This document shows, piece after piece, positions 42,075 through 50,216 of a stretch of 64,000 nt of DNA. The DNA lies in contig FQWG01000003.1 in NCBI GenBank assembly GCA_900129595.1, positions 1 to 64,000 on the forward strand, in the 5' to 3' direction. Each line of letters begins with the position of its first letter. Positions within the stretch are counted from its first letter, which is position 1. The notes beneath the pieces are model-generated. The model was not told where the DNA came from. It was given only the letters and a program-made list of their open reading frames with translations, and ran no database searches. Origin of the DNA: Flavobacterium frigidimaris. GTDB taxonomy: Bacteria > Bacteroidota > Bacteroidia > Flavobacteriales > Flavobacteriaceae. The position numbers and the translations under genes are program-made.

Positions 42075-43232
42075 ATGAATTTTACCGTTTACGCCTTTCT
42101 GATTCCAATATTAGCTGTACTAATTGTATCCGTTTTACTTGTAAACAAACTTGTAAAAACAGATTTAAGTGAAATTCGATATCCTGAAATTGACGGATTA
42201 AGAGGATATTTGGCTTTTTTTGTTTTTTTGCATCACAGTTACATCTGGCAGGTATTTTTGAAGACTGAAAACTGGGAAGACCCTGCTTCTAATTTGTTCA
42301 ATCAGTTTGGGGAAACAACAGTGGTTTTCTTTTTTATAATTACCGCTTTTTTATTTACAACTAAGTTATTCAATAATAAAACCGGAGAAATTGATTGGCC
42401 AGATTACCTTAAATCAAGGTTTTTCAGACTTTTCCCAATGTATTTCTTCTCGGTAATTATCATCTTTTTTCTGGTTGCTTATTTAACCCAATTCACCATT
42501 AGGGTTCCGTTTATCGAAAATTTAAAAAGCGTACTTTCCTGGTTATTTTTTAACGTAAGCAAGAAAAACTCGGATCTAAACGGACTGGAAGATACTTTTA
42601 TACTGAATTCCGGAATAACCTGGACGTTACCTTACGAATGGACGTTTTACTTTTTATTGCCACTTATCGCTTTATGGTTTAAAATAAAAGTAAACTTAAA
42701 AGCAGTATTTGCTTTTACGGCCGCGGCAGCCATCATTATGGTTATTAATAAATCATCATTAAGACACTTTATGCCTTTTGTAGGCGGTATAATCGTTGCC
42801 ATATTGCTTAATACCAAAAAATTTGAAGGAATTCTAAAACAAAAAAAATACACTATTTTAGCCATATTGCTATTGGCACTTTCCGTTTATTTTTTTAACG
42901 GGGGCCGAAAACCAATTCAGATCGTAATATCATCAGTTGTATTTTTGATTATTGCATCAGGAAACAGCTTTTTGGGAATCTTATCTAGTGCTTTCTCCCG
43001 TAAATTTGGCCAAATAACATATAGTTTGTACCTGTTACACGGTATTTTACTATTCATTATCTTCTATTTTATAATTGGTTTTGAGAAAGCAAAAATGCTA
43101 ACCAATTCTGAATTTTGGCTTATTATTATTGCATCTATTTTCCCTCTGTTGCTTATTTGCCAGCTTACTTTTAAGTATATCGAATTGCCTTTGATGTCGA
43201 TGTCTAAGAGAAACAAAACAAAAAAGCTGTAA
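42075..43232 (+). CDS. Membrane acyltransferase (acyltransferase 3 family)
   Basis: The 385-residue protein has about ten membrane helices and the family start EIDGLRGYLAFFVFLHHSYI, with the conserved Arg and His-His. FSRKFGQITYSLYLLHGILL near the end is also typical. Such proteins acylate sugars of O-antigen, capsule or peptidoglycan. Placed next to glycosyltransferases, it probably modifies surface polysaccharide. Confidence 0.87.
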   Translation: MNFTVYAFLIPILAVLIVSVLLVNKLVKTDLSEIRYPEIDGLRGYLAFFVFLHHSYIWQVFLKTENWEDPASNLFNQFGETTVVFFFIITAFLFTTKLFNNKTGEIDWPDYLKSRFFRLFPMYFFSVIIIFFLVAYLTQFTIRVPFIENLKSVLSWLFFNVSKKNSDLNGLEDTFILNSGITWTLPYEWTFYFLLPLIALWFKIKVNLKAVFAFTAAAAIIMVINKSSLRHFMPFVGGIIVAILLNTKKFEGILKQKKYTILAILLLALSVYFFNGGRKPIQIVISSVVFLIIASGNSFLGILSSAFSRKFGQITYSLYLLHGILLFIIFYFIIGFEKAKMLTNSEFWLIIIASIFPLLLICQLTFKYIELPLMSMSKRNKTKKL

Positions 43233-43281
43233 GAGTTGATTATGATCACACCCCACAAATCATTCATCTTCTTTTTATTTA

Positions 43282-43289
43282 TACCTTTG
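43282..43289 (+). promoter_or_regulatory. -7 promoter element of the Sua5/YrdC gene
   Basis: TACCTTTG, 44 bases before the ATG at 43333. Confidence 0.45.
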
Positions 43290-43332
43290 CAGCTTAAATA
43301 AGCATACAAAAACAAGTATATAATTTTATAGA

Positions 43333-43893
43333 ATGAACGAAGAAATTTTAAAAGCATACGAGGTTATCAAAGAGGGCGGCATTATACTTTACCCTACTGA
43401 TACCGTTTGGGGAATTGGCTGTGATGCTACAAATCCTGAAGCTGTTGCCAAAATATACAAACTCAAACAGCGTGCTGAAACACAAAGCATGATCGTACTG
43501 ATGAATGGGGAGAAAATGATGTATAATGTTTTTAAAAACATCCCTGAAGTAGCCTGGCAGATTTTAGACTTATCTGAAAAACCAACTACTTTGATTCTGG
43601 ACGAACCCAGAAATGTTGCCCCCAACATCATTGCAGCAGATAATTCACTTGGAATTCGTTTGGTAAAAGAGCCATTTTGCTTTAAATTATTAGAGCGAAT
43701 GAAAAAACCTTTGGTCTCAACTTCGGCTAATATTTCAGGACAGCCTACTCCTATTGCTTTCAAGGATATTAGTCCTGAAATTGTTAAAGGCGTAGATTAT
43801 GTTGTGAATCTATATCATGACAGAGTTGCAGGAAAACCTTCAACAATCATCAAACTAACGAATGATGCACAGGTAAGGGTGATTAGAAAATAG
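43333..43893 (+). CDS. Threonylcarbamoyl-AMP synthase family protein (Sua5/YciO/YrdC)
   Basis: The 186-residue protein has the YrdC-type fold: GGIILYPTDTVWGIGCDATN, KQRAETQSMIVLM, TTLILD, LGIRLV and STSANISGQPTP. Members make the threonylcarbamoyl-AMP used for the t6A modification of tRNA, although some YciO-type paralogs act otherwise. The length matches the short, single-domain class. It converges on the cysteine desulfurase across a hairpin. Confidence 0.9.
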   Translation: MNEEILKAYEVIKEGGIILYPTDTVWGIGCDATNPEAVAKIYKLKQRAETQSMIVLMNGEKMMYNVFKNIPEVAWQILDLSEKPTTLILDEPRNVAPNIIAADNSLGIRLVKEPFCFKLLERMKKPLVSTSANISGQPTPIAFKDISPEIVKGVDYVVNLYHDRVAGKPSTIIKLTNDAQVRVIRK

Positions 43894-43902
43894 TTATTTT
43901 TG

Positions 43903-43945
43903 TTTCAGGTTTCAAGTTCCAGGTTAAATAACTTGGAACCTGAAA
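43903..43945. repeat. Hairpin with CAGGTT-type words between convergent genes
   Basis: TTTCAGGTTtCAAGTT pairs with AACTTGgAACCTGAAA over 16 bases with one G-U pair and an 11-base loop. It has no clear T-run. The words recall the AAAGGTTC repeats elsewhere. Confidence 0.6.
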
Positions 43946-43976
43946 TCTAAAAACGCTGAACCTTTACACCTATTTT

Positions 43977-45101
43977 TTAAATACTTTTCAGGCTTTCGAT
44001 AAGCCAATCTATATCTTCTTTGGTATTATAATGACTGAAAGAAATTCTGAGGTTTGGTAATTTTAAATCTTCTTCTGAGAGCATCTCTTTTAAAACATGT
44101 GAAGGTTTTATACTTCCGGACTGGCATGCACTTCCTCTTGAAACGGCAATTCCTTTCATATCTAAACTGAACAATAACATGGAGGTTTTATCAGCAGAAA
44201 AAGGCAAAATAATATTGATAATATTATAAAAATCATCTCTTTTTCCATTGATTCTAAATCCCGGAAAATGTATCTCAAGCTGATCAATAAGATACGTTTT
44301 CAGCTCAGAGATGTATATCCTTTCGTGATCTAAATTCTCGTACGAAAGTGACAAAGCTTTTGCCATTCCGGCAATTTGATGTACTGCTTCAGTTCCGGCA
44401 CGAAGTCCTTTTTCCTGTTCACCTCCAAAAATCAAAGGTTGTAATCCTGAGTTTTTTCGAATAAAAGCAAATCCAACACCTTTTGGTCCGTGAAATTTAT
44501 GTGCGCTCGCAATAATAAAATCAACTGGCGTTTCCTGTAAATCAATCTCAGTTTTACCAACGGACTGAACGGTATCTGAGTGAAATAAAGTACCATATTG
44601 CTTACAGATCAGACCCACTCTATTCAGGTCTAAAACTGTTCCTGTTTCGTTGTTTACGTGCATCAGACTCACAATTGTCTTTTTTTCCTGCGCCAGTAAA
44701 TTAGACAAATGCGTTAAATCGATACTTCCGTCAGCATTTATATTGACGTAATCGACCTGAACATTATATTCAGATTCCAGCACCAAAACGGTATGCAAAA
44801 CGGCATGATGTTCTATTTTGGTGGTAATGATACGTTCTATTTTAAGGTCTTCAACTGCAGAACGAAGGATCCAGTTATCGGCCTCAGTTCCTCCTGAAGT
44901 AAAAATAATTTCCTGTGCGGAACAATTTAAATGTTTGGCAATGCTCTTTCTGGAAAGCTCCAAAATAGTCTTTCCGTTTCTTCCAAAACTATGTGTAGAA
45001 GACGGATTACCAAAATCTTCAGTCATAATTTTTGTCATTTCCTGAATAACTTCAGGACGCATAGCGGTTGTAGAGGCGTTATCGAGGTATACTTTTTTCA
45101 T
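43977..45101 (-). CDS. Cysteine desulfurase (NifS/IscS type)
   Basis: The start is ATG 45101 (374 residues, MKKVYLDNASTTAMRPEV). A promoter element at 45107-45114 lies just upstream, so a longer start is unlikely. The PLP lysine is in SAHKFHGPKG and the catalytic Cys in RGSACQSGS. The enzyme frees sulfur from cysteine for Fe-S clusters or tRNA thiolation. No iscU or suf gene is next to it, so the acceptor is unknown. Confidence 0.93.
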   Translation of the reverse strand: MKKVYLDNASTTAMRPEVIQEMTKIMTEDFGNPSSTHSFGRNGKTILELSRKSIAKHLNCSAQEIIFTSGGTEADNWILRSAVEDLKIERIITTKIEHHAVLHTVLVLESEYNVQVDYVNINADGSIDLTHLSNLLAQEKKTIVSLMHVNNETGTVLDLNRVGLICKQYGTLFHSDTVQSVGKTEIDLQETPVDFIIASAHKFHGPKGVGFAFIRKNSGLQPLIFGGEQEKGLRAGTEAVHQIAGMAKALSLSYENLDHERIYISELKTYLIDQLEIHFPGFRINGKRDDFYNIINIILPFSADKTSMLLFSLDMKGIAVSRGSACQSGSIKPSHVLKEMLSEEDLKLPNLRISFSHYNTKEDIDWLIESLKSI

Positions 45102-45106
45102 TAATG

Positions 45107-45114
45107 CAAAGTTA
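45107..45114 (-). promoter_or_regulatory. -7 promoter element, nearly leaderless desulfurase mRNA
   Basis: The minus strand reads TAACTTTG. Its last base is six bases from the ATG, so transcription would begin within a few bases of the start codon. Confidence 0.5.
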
Positions 45115-45162
45115 TGAAATATCAATTGTCTATTCTTAAATATCATTTGCCAAATTTTTCAC

Positions 45163-45170
45163 TATTTTTG
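45163..45170 (+). promoter_or_regulatory. -7 promoter element of the duplicated lipoprotein
   Basis: TATTTTTG, 19 bases before the ATG at 45189. Confidence 0.55.
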
Positions 45171-45188
45171 ACGTCAAATAAAATTACG

Positions 45189-46187
45189 ATGAAAAAATAT
45201 GCATGCCTTCTAGTATTCGCACTATTATTAAACGGTTGCGATGACGGTGACTTAACAGTTGACACTATTGATTTTGACGACCCTACTATTGCCTCTCAAA
45301 CCTGCAACACATTAACTAACAGTTTAATATACAGACTAAAGAGTCAGGAATCTTTATTAATTCAGTTACCGGACAACAAAATTATAAATGATGTAACACT
45401 ACCCGGAGCTCCAGTAACCTATGATATCGACAACAACCTATACCGTGTTGTCTACAGAGCATATAATGGTAAAGTTGAGACAGCTAACATTTGCGGCAGC
45501 ATCCCCCCAACATCACCAAGCGTGACAGAAGAATGGCAAGCTAAATCAGGGAAAATTGTAATAAACACGGCACAAATCGAAGTAACAGATGAAACTACAG
45601 GAAGTAGTAAAGTTACAGGTTACAACCATAATATTGTTTTTAACAATATCACTTTTGCCAAGCCATCAGGAATAGATCAGGTGAATGCCGAATTTGATTT
45701 TGGAAATTTTACTACAACAGTTACTCCGGTCGTGGTAGATTTTAGTGCTCAAACTGCTCAATATTGTCCAGATCAGAATAAAGTTTACATCGAAAACACA
45801 ACATCTTCTCTTGTCCTCGAAAGTCTGTCCGACAATATAATTGAAAATGTAGATACCCCAACAGGACAACCAAGAGAAAGTTTAATCAACTTAAACTCTT
45901 TAAATAATAAATTATATTACAGAACCTATGCCGGGGTGTTGCCTGTAAACGCAAGCACTTACTTCTGTACCAACCAGACACCTGCATCACCTGCCATATT
46001 AGACACATGGTTTGGCAAGGATGGACAGGCTAATGTAAGTGGTATAATACAGGTCACAACCACGAGCTCTCTTAAGGTATTTAAACATACAATAGTTCTT
46101 AAAAAAGCAACACTACAAAAAGGGAATACTACTTTTAAACTGGGAGATAATTTCGTTTTAGGCACTGTAACTGTTGTAGTGCCTTAG
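45189..46187 (+). CDS. Lipoprotein with two repeated domains of unknown function
   Basis: I place the start at ATG 45189 (332 residues), giving the lipoprotein signal MKKYACLLVFALLLNGCDDG with Cys17. Two halves look like copies of one domain: C39, C102 and W116 in the first and C193, C260 and W274 in the second. The Cys-to-Trp distance is 14 in both. The motif YRVVYRAYNG corresponds to YYRTYAGVLP. The Cys pairs may form disulfides in the envelope. The family and function are not known to me. Confidence 0.8.
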   Translation: MKKYACLLVFALLLNGCDDGDLTVDTIDFDDPTIASQTCNTLTNSLIYRLKSQESLLIQLPDNKIINDVTLPGAPVTYDIDNNLYRVVYRAYNGKVETANICGSIPPTSPSVTEEWQAKSGKIVINTAQIEVTDETTGSSKVTGYNHNIVFNNITFAKPSGIDQVNAEFDFGNFTTTVTPVVVDFSAQTAQYCPDQNKVYIENTTSSLVLESLSDNIIENVDTPTGQPRESLINLNSLNNKLYYRTYAGVLPVNASTYFCTNQTPASPAILDTWFGKDGQANVSGIIQVTTTSSLKVFKHTIVLKKATLQKGNTTFKLGDNFVLGTVTVVVP

Positions 46188-46240
46188 CAAAAAACAAGGT
46201 TTTTCATAGCTAAAAAAAACCTCTTATTTTCTTACAAAAC

Positions 46241-46295
46241 AAACGTCCGTTTTCAAACTAATCTCACTAGAGAATTAGAAAGAAAACGGACGTTT
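46241..46295. terminator. Long terminator hairpin
   Basis: AAACGTCCGTTTTC pairs perfectly with GAAAACGGACGTTT, with a partly paired inner arm and a T-run. It lies between the lipoprotein and the Smr gene. Confidence 0.88.
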
Positions 46296-46339
46296 TTTTT
46301 ATGCTTTAAAGCGAACGAATTCAGCAATAAAAAAAAGTC

Positions 46340-46891
46340 TTATTTGTTGTTTTGCCTAAAATAAACTTCGGTTGCACCTAAGCCATATTTTTGATAATTG
46401 GCGTCCTGAAAATCTATTCCGTCATAACGGCCCAATAAAAAATCAAGTTCAGATTTCAGAATTCCTTCGCCAACGCCATGAATAAAAACGATCTTAGGAA
46501 TTCTATTTCGAATTGCAAATTCAATATGTCTTTTTGCCGTTTCAGTCTGCAAAGTCAAGATATCATAATTTGACATTCCGCGTTTATTCGGAACCAGTTT
46601 TTCGATATGCAAATCAAATTCCGGAGCAGAAATTTCGCGTTTATCTTTCTTTTCTTTGACAAAACTCCTTGGTTTTGGCTCTGTTTTCTCTCTCGAAACT
46701 TCATCTAAATCAATTCTTCTGATAGAATTCATTAAATTACTGGTTTCCTGATTTTTAATTAACTCTTTGACAAAAAATGTCATCATAAATCCATCCTCAG
46801 TTTCGATCAAAACTTCATCGTTTTTCACCGAAACCACTGTTCCGTTTATCGCTTCATCTAAGACTGAAACTTTATCTCCTTTAGTCAACAT
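46340..46891 (-). CDS. Smr-domain protein
   Basis: The 183-residue protein starts with an SH3-like part (KGDKVSVLDEAINGTVVSVK), has a basic linker, and ends in an Smr domain with FDLHIEKL, HGVGEGILKSELDFLL and YGLGATEVYF. Smr domains bind or nick nucleic acid. The N-terminal part resembles the DUF2027 proteins of the phylum. It overlaps the small membrane gene by 11 bases, so the two are probably translationally coupled. Confidence 0.87.
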   Translation of the reverse strand: MLTKGDKVSVLDEAINGTVVSVKNDEVLIETEDGFMMTFFVKELIKNQETSNLMNSIRRIDLDEVSREKTEPKPRSFVKEKKDKREISAPEFDLHIEKLVPNKRGMSNYDILTLQTETAKRHIEFAIRNRIPKIVFIHGVGEGILKSELDFLLGRYDGIDFQDANYQKYGLGATEVYFRQNNK

Positions 46892-47066
46892 CCTGTTCTT
46901 CTTTATCTTGATTTTTACTTGGTGTTTTTGCGCTCAACTGCATCATTCCATACATGAAAACTGCAATCGCAATTACCATAATATAGATATTTTTTTTGTC
47001 TGAAACCTGCTCGTACATCGCAACCGAAATCGCAAGAATCATTATTAAAATTTTAAAAGCTTTCAT
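46881..47066 (-). CDS. Small two-helix membrane protein upstream of Smr
   Basis: This 61-residue protein has two helices (FKILIMILAISVAMY and IYIMVIAIAVFMYGMMQLSA) and a charged tail (KNQDKEEQDVD). I know no family. A promoter element is at 47086-47093, and the gene overlaps the Smr gene, so they form an operon. It may anchor or regulate the Smr protein, but only the position suggests so. Confidence 0.7.
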   Translation of the reverse strand: MKAFKILIMILAISVAMYEQVSDKKNIYIMVIAIAVFMYGMMQLSAKTPSKNQDKEEQDVD

Positions 47067-47085
47067 ATTTTCATGTATAAGAATT

Positions 47086-47093
47086 CAAAAGTA
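47086..47093 (-). promoter_or_regulatory. -7 promoter element of the small membrane-Smr operon
   Basis: The minus strand reads TACTTTTG, 20 bases before the ATG at 47066. Confidence 0.55.
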
Positions 47094-47350
47094 AGAAACT
47101 TTAAAATAGGAGTATATAGCCGTCAGGATTCTGTCGTCGCTTTTTTTTCAGAACAACAGAAAAAAATCCTGTTCAATTTATAACAAGACATGATCTGATT
47201 CGTATTTAAAAATACATTCCAAAACCAAACATAACTAACCTTTGATCATACTATTTTATTCCTACTTTTTTCAAAGCTCTTTTTTAGCAAAATTTCAATA
47301 TCAATTATACTCTTTCCACTTTCATTTTTTTACTTTGTCTTTTTCTAAAA

Positions 47351-47398
47351 AGGATTAAATTACCGCAACCTCACTTTATTTTTTCAGCGCTTAATCCT
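47351..47398 (-). terminator. Weak terminator in the 47094-47475 gap
   Basis: AGGATTAA and TTAATCCT form an 8-bp stem with a 32-base loop and a T-run on the minus strand, after the DUF1003 gene. A second pair, TTTCAGCG (47384) and CGCTGAAA (47468), could form a larger fold. The rest of the gap is pyrimidine-rich and shows no gene. Confidence 0.4.
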
Positions 47399-47475
47399 TC
47401 TTTTTTTCAAAGATCAGAAGTGACTTTTTTTTATCAACTTTTGTTTTGATTTTTTGCATTGAAAAAACGCTGAAA

Positions 47476-48177
47476 TTATTTTTTTATCTGGTTCAGAATA
47501 TCATTCATCATCTCGATTTGTACTTTCTGAATTTCGATTAATTCTTGTTGCTGATGCATAATTAAGTGATCGATTTTGTCGTGAATCATTCTAATTTCTA
47601 ATTCGGATTTCAGGTTGATCATATAATCTTTCTTGGCACGATTTCGGTCTTTTTCTTCCTGACGATTTTGACTCATCATAATTACCGGAGCCTGCAATGC
47701 GGCAATACAGGATAAAATCAAATTAAGCAAAATAAACGGATACGGGTCAAAACCTTTATTGACCAAAATATAAACATTCGCACCAATCCAGACTACGATG
47801 AAAAGTAAGAAGGAAATTATAAAAGTCCAGCTTCCGCCAAAGTCAGCAACTTTGTCTGCTATTTTCTGACCAAAACTCCTTACCTCCTCTTCGTCTTCTA
47901 CAATACTTACTATTGACTTATCTTCTTTGAGCGAAGTAATAACACTTTTTTCAAGATCAGAAAGTGTTCCGATTTCAGTAGACAAATAATTCGAAATGTA
48001 TTTTTGGCGGTATTCGTTTAACTCTTTTACTGCAATACAATCATCTTCACTAAAAGAAGGAAAATCCTGAATGATAAGTCCTAAAATTGGATCGTGAATC
48101 GATTTTCCCCAAATTTTCTCACTTTCAGGAAAAGAATCATTAGAAATAGCACTTTTAAAAGTCGAATTATTTTTCAT
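47476..48177 (-). CDS. DUF1003 membrane protein
   Basis: The 233-residue protein has a soluble N-terminus, two membrane helices (GSWTFIISFLLFIVVWIG and PFILLNLILSCIAALQAPVI) and a long C-terminal helix, HDKIDHLIMHQQQELIEIQK. These are the marks of DUF1003. The helices and the C-terminal coiled coil suggest an oligomer, but the function is unknown. Confidence 0.88.
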   Translation of the reverse strand: MKNNSTFKSAISNDSFPESEKIWGKSIHDPILGLIIQDFPSFSEDDCIAVKELNEYRQKYISNYLSTEIGTLSDLEKSVITSLKEDKSIVSIVEDEEEVRSFGQKIADKVADFGGSWTFIISFLLFIVVWIGANVYILVNKGFDPYPFILLNLILSCIAALQAPVIMMSQNRQEEKDRNRAKKDYMINLKSELEIRMIHDKIDHLIMHQQQELIEIQKVQIEMMNDILNQIKK

Positions 48178-48367
48178 GTTTATAAATTTTAAGGGCTAAT
48201 TTACGCATTTAACTTATTTAGAATCATATAAAAAATGTGCTTGTATGTTTCTTTTATTTATCACAAATCGAATTCTCAAAACAAAATTTCTTTATATAAT
48301 TCGTGCCTTTATTTACAAAAAACACATTACTTTTAACGTTTTAAAATATCCACTCAATTTTATAATT

Positions 48368-49159
48368 GTGACAAAAGACACTATCATACAGAATATAAAA
48401 GCTTTAAAAAGCCATTCCAATATAAATTACGGTATCAAAACCAAAACTGAAGATTTTACCGAAAAGCTTTTTTATACCCTTTTTGATTCGAACGCATCCT
48501 TAGCTCAGAGTATTGACGAGCTTGAAATACGATTCAAAGAAATTGCGGTACTCGCTTGCAAAAAACCTGAAAAATTATGCGAATCGATCTGGGACCGGTT
48601 TTTAGAAAAACTGCCCGGCGTATTAGAGAAACTAAATCAGGATGCTGAATATATTCTGGAAAATGATCCCGCATCCAATAGTATCGATGAGGTTTATTTG
48701 GGTTATCCCGGTTTTTATGCCATTGCAATTTATCGATTAAGCCACGAATTATACCATCTGGATTTATTGCTGTTCTCGAGATTAATGAGCGAATACGCAC
48801 ACCGAATTACCGGAACTGATATACATGCCGGTGCCGCTATTGATTCTCCGTTTTTTATTGATCATGCTACCGGAATCGTTATTGGGGAAACGACTGTGAT
48901 AAAAAAACACGTAAAAATATATCAGGGTGTAACTTTAGGCGCTTTGAGCGTGAGCAAAGAAATGAAAAATGCAAAAAGACATCCAACTGTCGAAGCGAAT
49001 GTTTGCATTTATGCGAATGCCACTATTCTTGGAGGCGGAACCATTATTGGCAAAAATAGTATTGTGGGAGGAAATGCATGGGTAACCAAATCGATTCCTG
49101 AAGATTCTATTGTCACCAACACCACTACAACTGAAGTTAAAATAAAAGAAAAAAAATGA
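48368..49159 (+). CDS. cysE: Serine O-acetyltransferase
   Basis: CysE makes O-acetylserine from serine and acetyl-CoA. I favour the GTG at 48368 (263 residues, starting VTKDTIIQNIKALK), because the upstream part reads like AT-rich noncoding sequence. An earlier ATG at 48245 cannot be excluded. The helical N-terminal domain is followed by DIHAGAAID, IDHATGIVIGETT and GVTLGAL, with the hexapeptide helix. It ends with ATGA, overlapping cysM by four bases, so the two form an operon and make cysteine together. Confidence 0.9.
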   Translation: MTKDTIIQNIKALKSHSNINYGIKTKTEDFTEKLFYTLFDSNASLAQSIDELEIRFKEIAVLACKKPEKLCESIWDRFLEKLPGVLEKLNQDAEYILENDPASNSIDEVYLGYPGFYAIAIYRLSHELYHLDLLLFSRLMSEYAHRITGTDIHAGAAIDSPFFIDHATGIVIGETTVIKKHVKIYQGVTLGALSVSKEMKNAKRHPTVEANVCIYANATILGGGTIIGKNSIVGGNAWVTKSIPEDSIVTNTTTTEVKIKEKK

Positions 49160-50043
49160 ATGCACAGAAATTGCTAAACCTGATTGGAAATACTCCTTTG
49201 ATGGAAACTGTCAATTTGGTTAAAAATAAAAATGTAAAACTTTTACTAAAGCTGGAAGGAAATAATCCGGGCGGAAGTGTAAAAGACAGAGCGGCGTATA
49301 ACATGATTGCTGCTGCTCTTGAAAGAGGTGATATCAAAAAAGGCGACAAGCTGATCGAAGCGACAAGCGGCAATACAGGAATTGCTCTTGCCATGATCGC
49401 ACAATTGTTTCAAATAGAGATCGAATTGGTGCTGCCGGAAGATTCTACAAAAGAAAGAACTCAAACAATGCGTGCTTATGGCGCTACAGTGATTTTAACG
49501 CCCGCTAGCGAAGGAATTATTGGTTCACGCGACTACGCAGACAAAAAGGTAGCAGAAGGCGGTTATATCATGCTAAATCAATTTGCGAATGAAGACAACT
49601 GGAAAGCACATTATAAAACTACCGGTCCTGAAATCTGGAATGACACTGACGGAACTGTAACCCACTTTGTCTCTGCAATGGGAACAACGGGAACTATCAT
49701 TGGAACTTCGACTTATTTGAAAGAAAAAAATCCCGCAATTCAGATTGTTGGCGCGCAGCCGAGCGATGGATCACAAATTCCGGGAATCCGCAAATGGCCA
49801 CAAGAATATTTACCCAAAATCTTTGATGCATCTAAAGTAGATACTGTAGTTGACGTAAGCGAAGAAGAAGCACGTATTATGACGAAACGCTTAGCTCTCG
49901 AAGAAGGTGTTTTTGCAGGAATGAGCAGCGGAGGTTCTGTTGCTGTTGCCTTAAAAATCGCCGAAGAATTAGAATCAGGAGTAATTGTTGCTGTTATCTG
50001 CGATCGCGGTGATCGTTATTTGTCTTCTGATTTATTTGATTGA
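49156..50043 (+). CDS. cysM: Cysteine synthase B
   Basis: CysM replaces the acetyl group of O-acetylserine with sulfide to give cysteine. The 295-residue PLP enzyme has GNTPLMET, the lysine in GGSVKDR, the loop TSGNTG and the glycine loop GTTGT. The C-terminus MSSGGSVAVAL binds the phosphate. The four-base overlap with cysE fits joint synthesis. The length is that of CysM and shorter than the other enzyme at 3326. Confidence 0.93.
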   Translation: MNAQKLLNLIGNTPLMETVNLVKNKNVKLLLKLEGNNPGGSVKDRAAYNMIAAALERGDIKKGDKLIEATSGNTGIALAMIAQLFQIEIELVLPEDSTKERTQTMRAYGATVILTPASEGIIGSRDYADKKVAEGGYIMLNQFANEDNWKAHYKTTGPEIWNDTDGTVTHFVSAMGTTGTIIGTSTYLKEKNPAIQIVGAQPSDGSQIPGIRKWPQEYLPKIFDASKVDTVVDVSEEEARIMTKRLALEEGVFAGMSSGGSVAVALKIAEELESGVIVAVICDRGDRYLSSDLFD

Positions 50044-50048
50044 GAAGA

Positions 50049-50209
50049 AAGGTTCAAAGGCACAAAGGTTCATAGGGACAAAGTTTTTATAAACTGATTA
50101 CATTTTTATAGTTCCCCAAAAGACGCACTGCTGCGCATCTCTACAAAAAACCTTTGTGCCTTTGTCTCTTTTAAACTCTCGAACTTGAAGAAAAGAACCT
50201 TTGAACCTT
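50049..50209. repeat. Imperfect inverted repeat with AAAGG words and a hairpin insert
   Basis: AAGGTTCAAAGG (50049-50060) mirrors CCTTTGAACCTT (50198-50209), and AAAGGCACAAAGGTT (50056-50070) mirrors 50149-50163 perfectly. Between them lies a small hairpin, GACGCACTGCTGCGCATC. The pattern resembles 6989-7117. It separates cysM from the aldo/keto reductase. Confidence 0.75.
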
Positions 50210-50216
50210 AAAAGAA

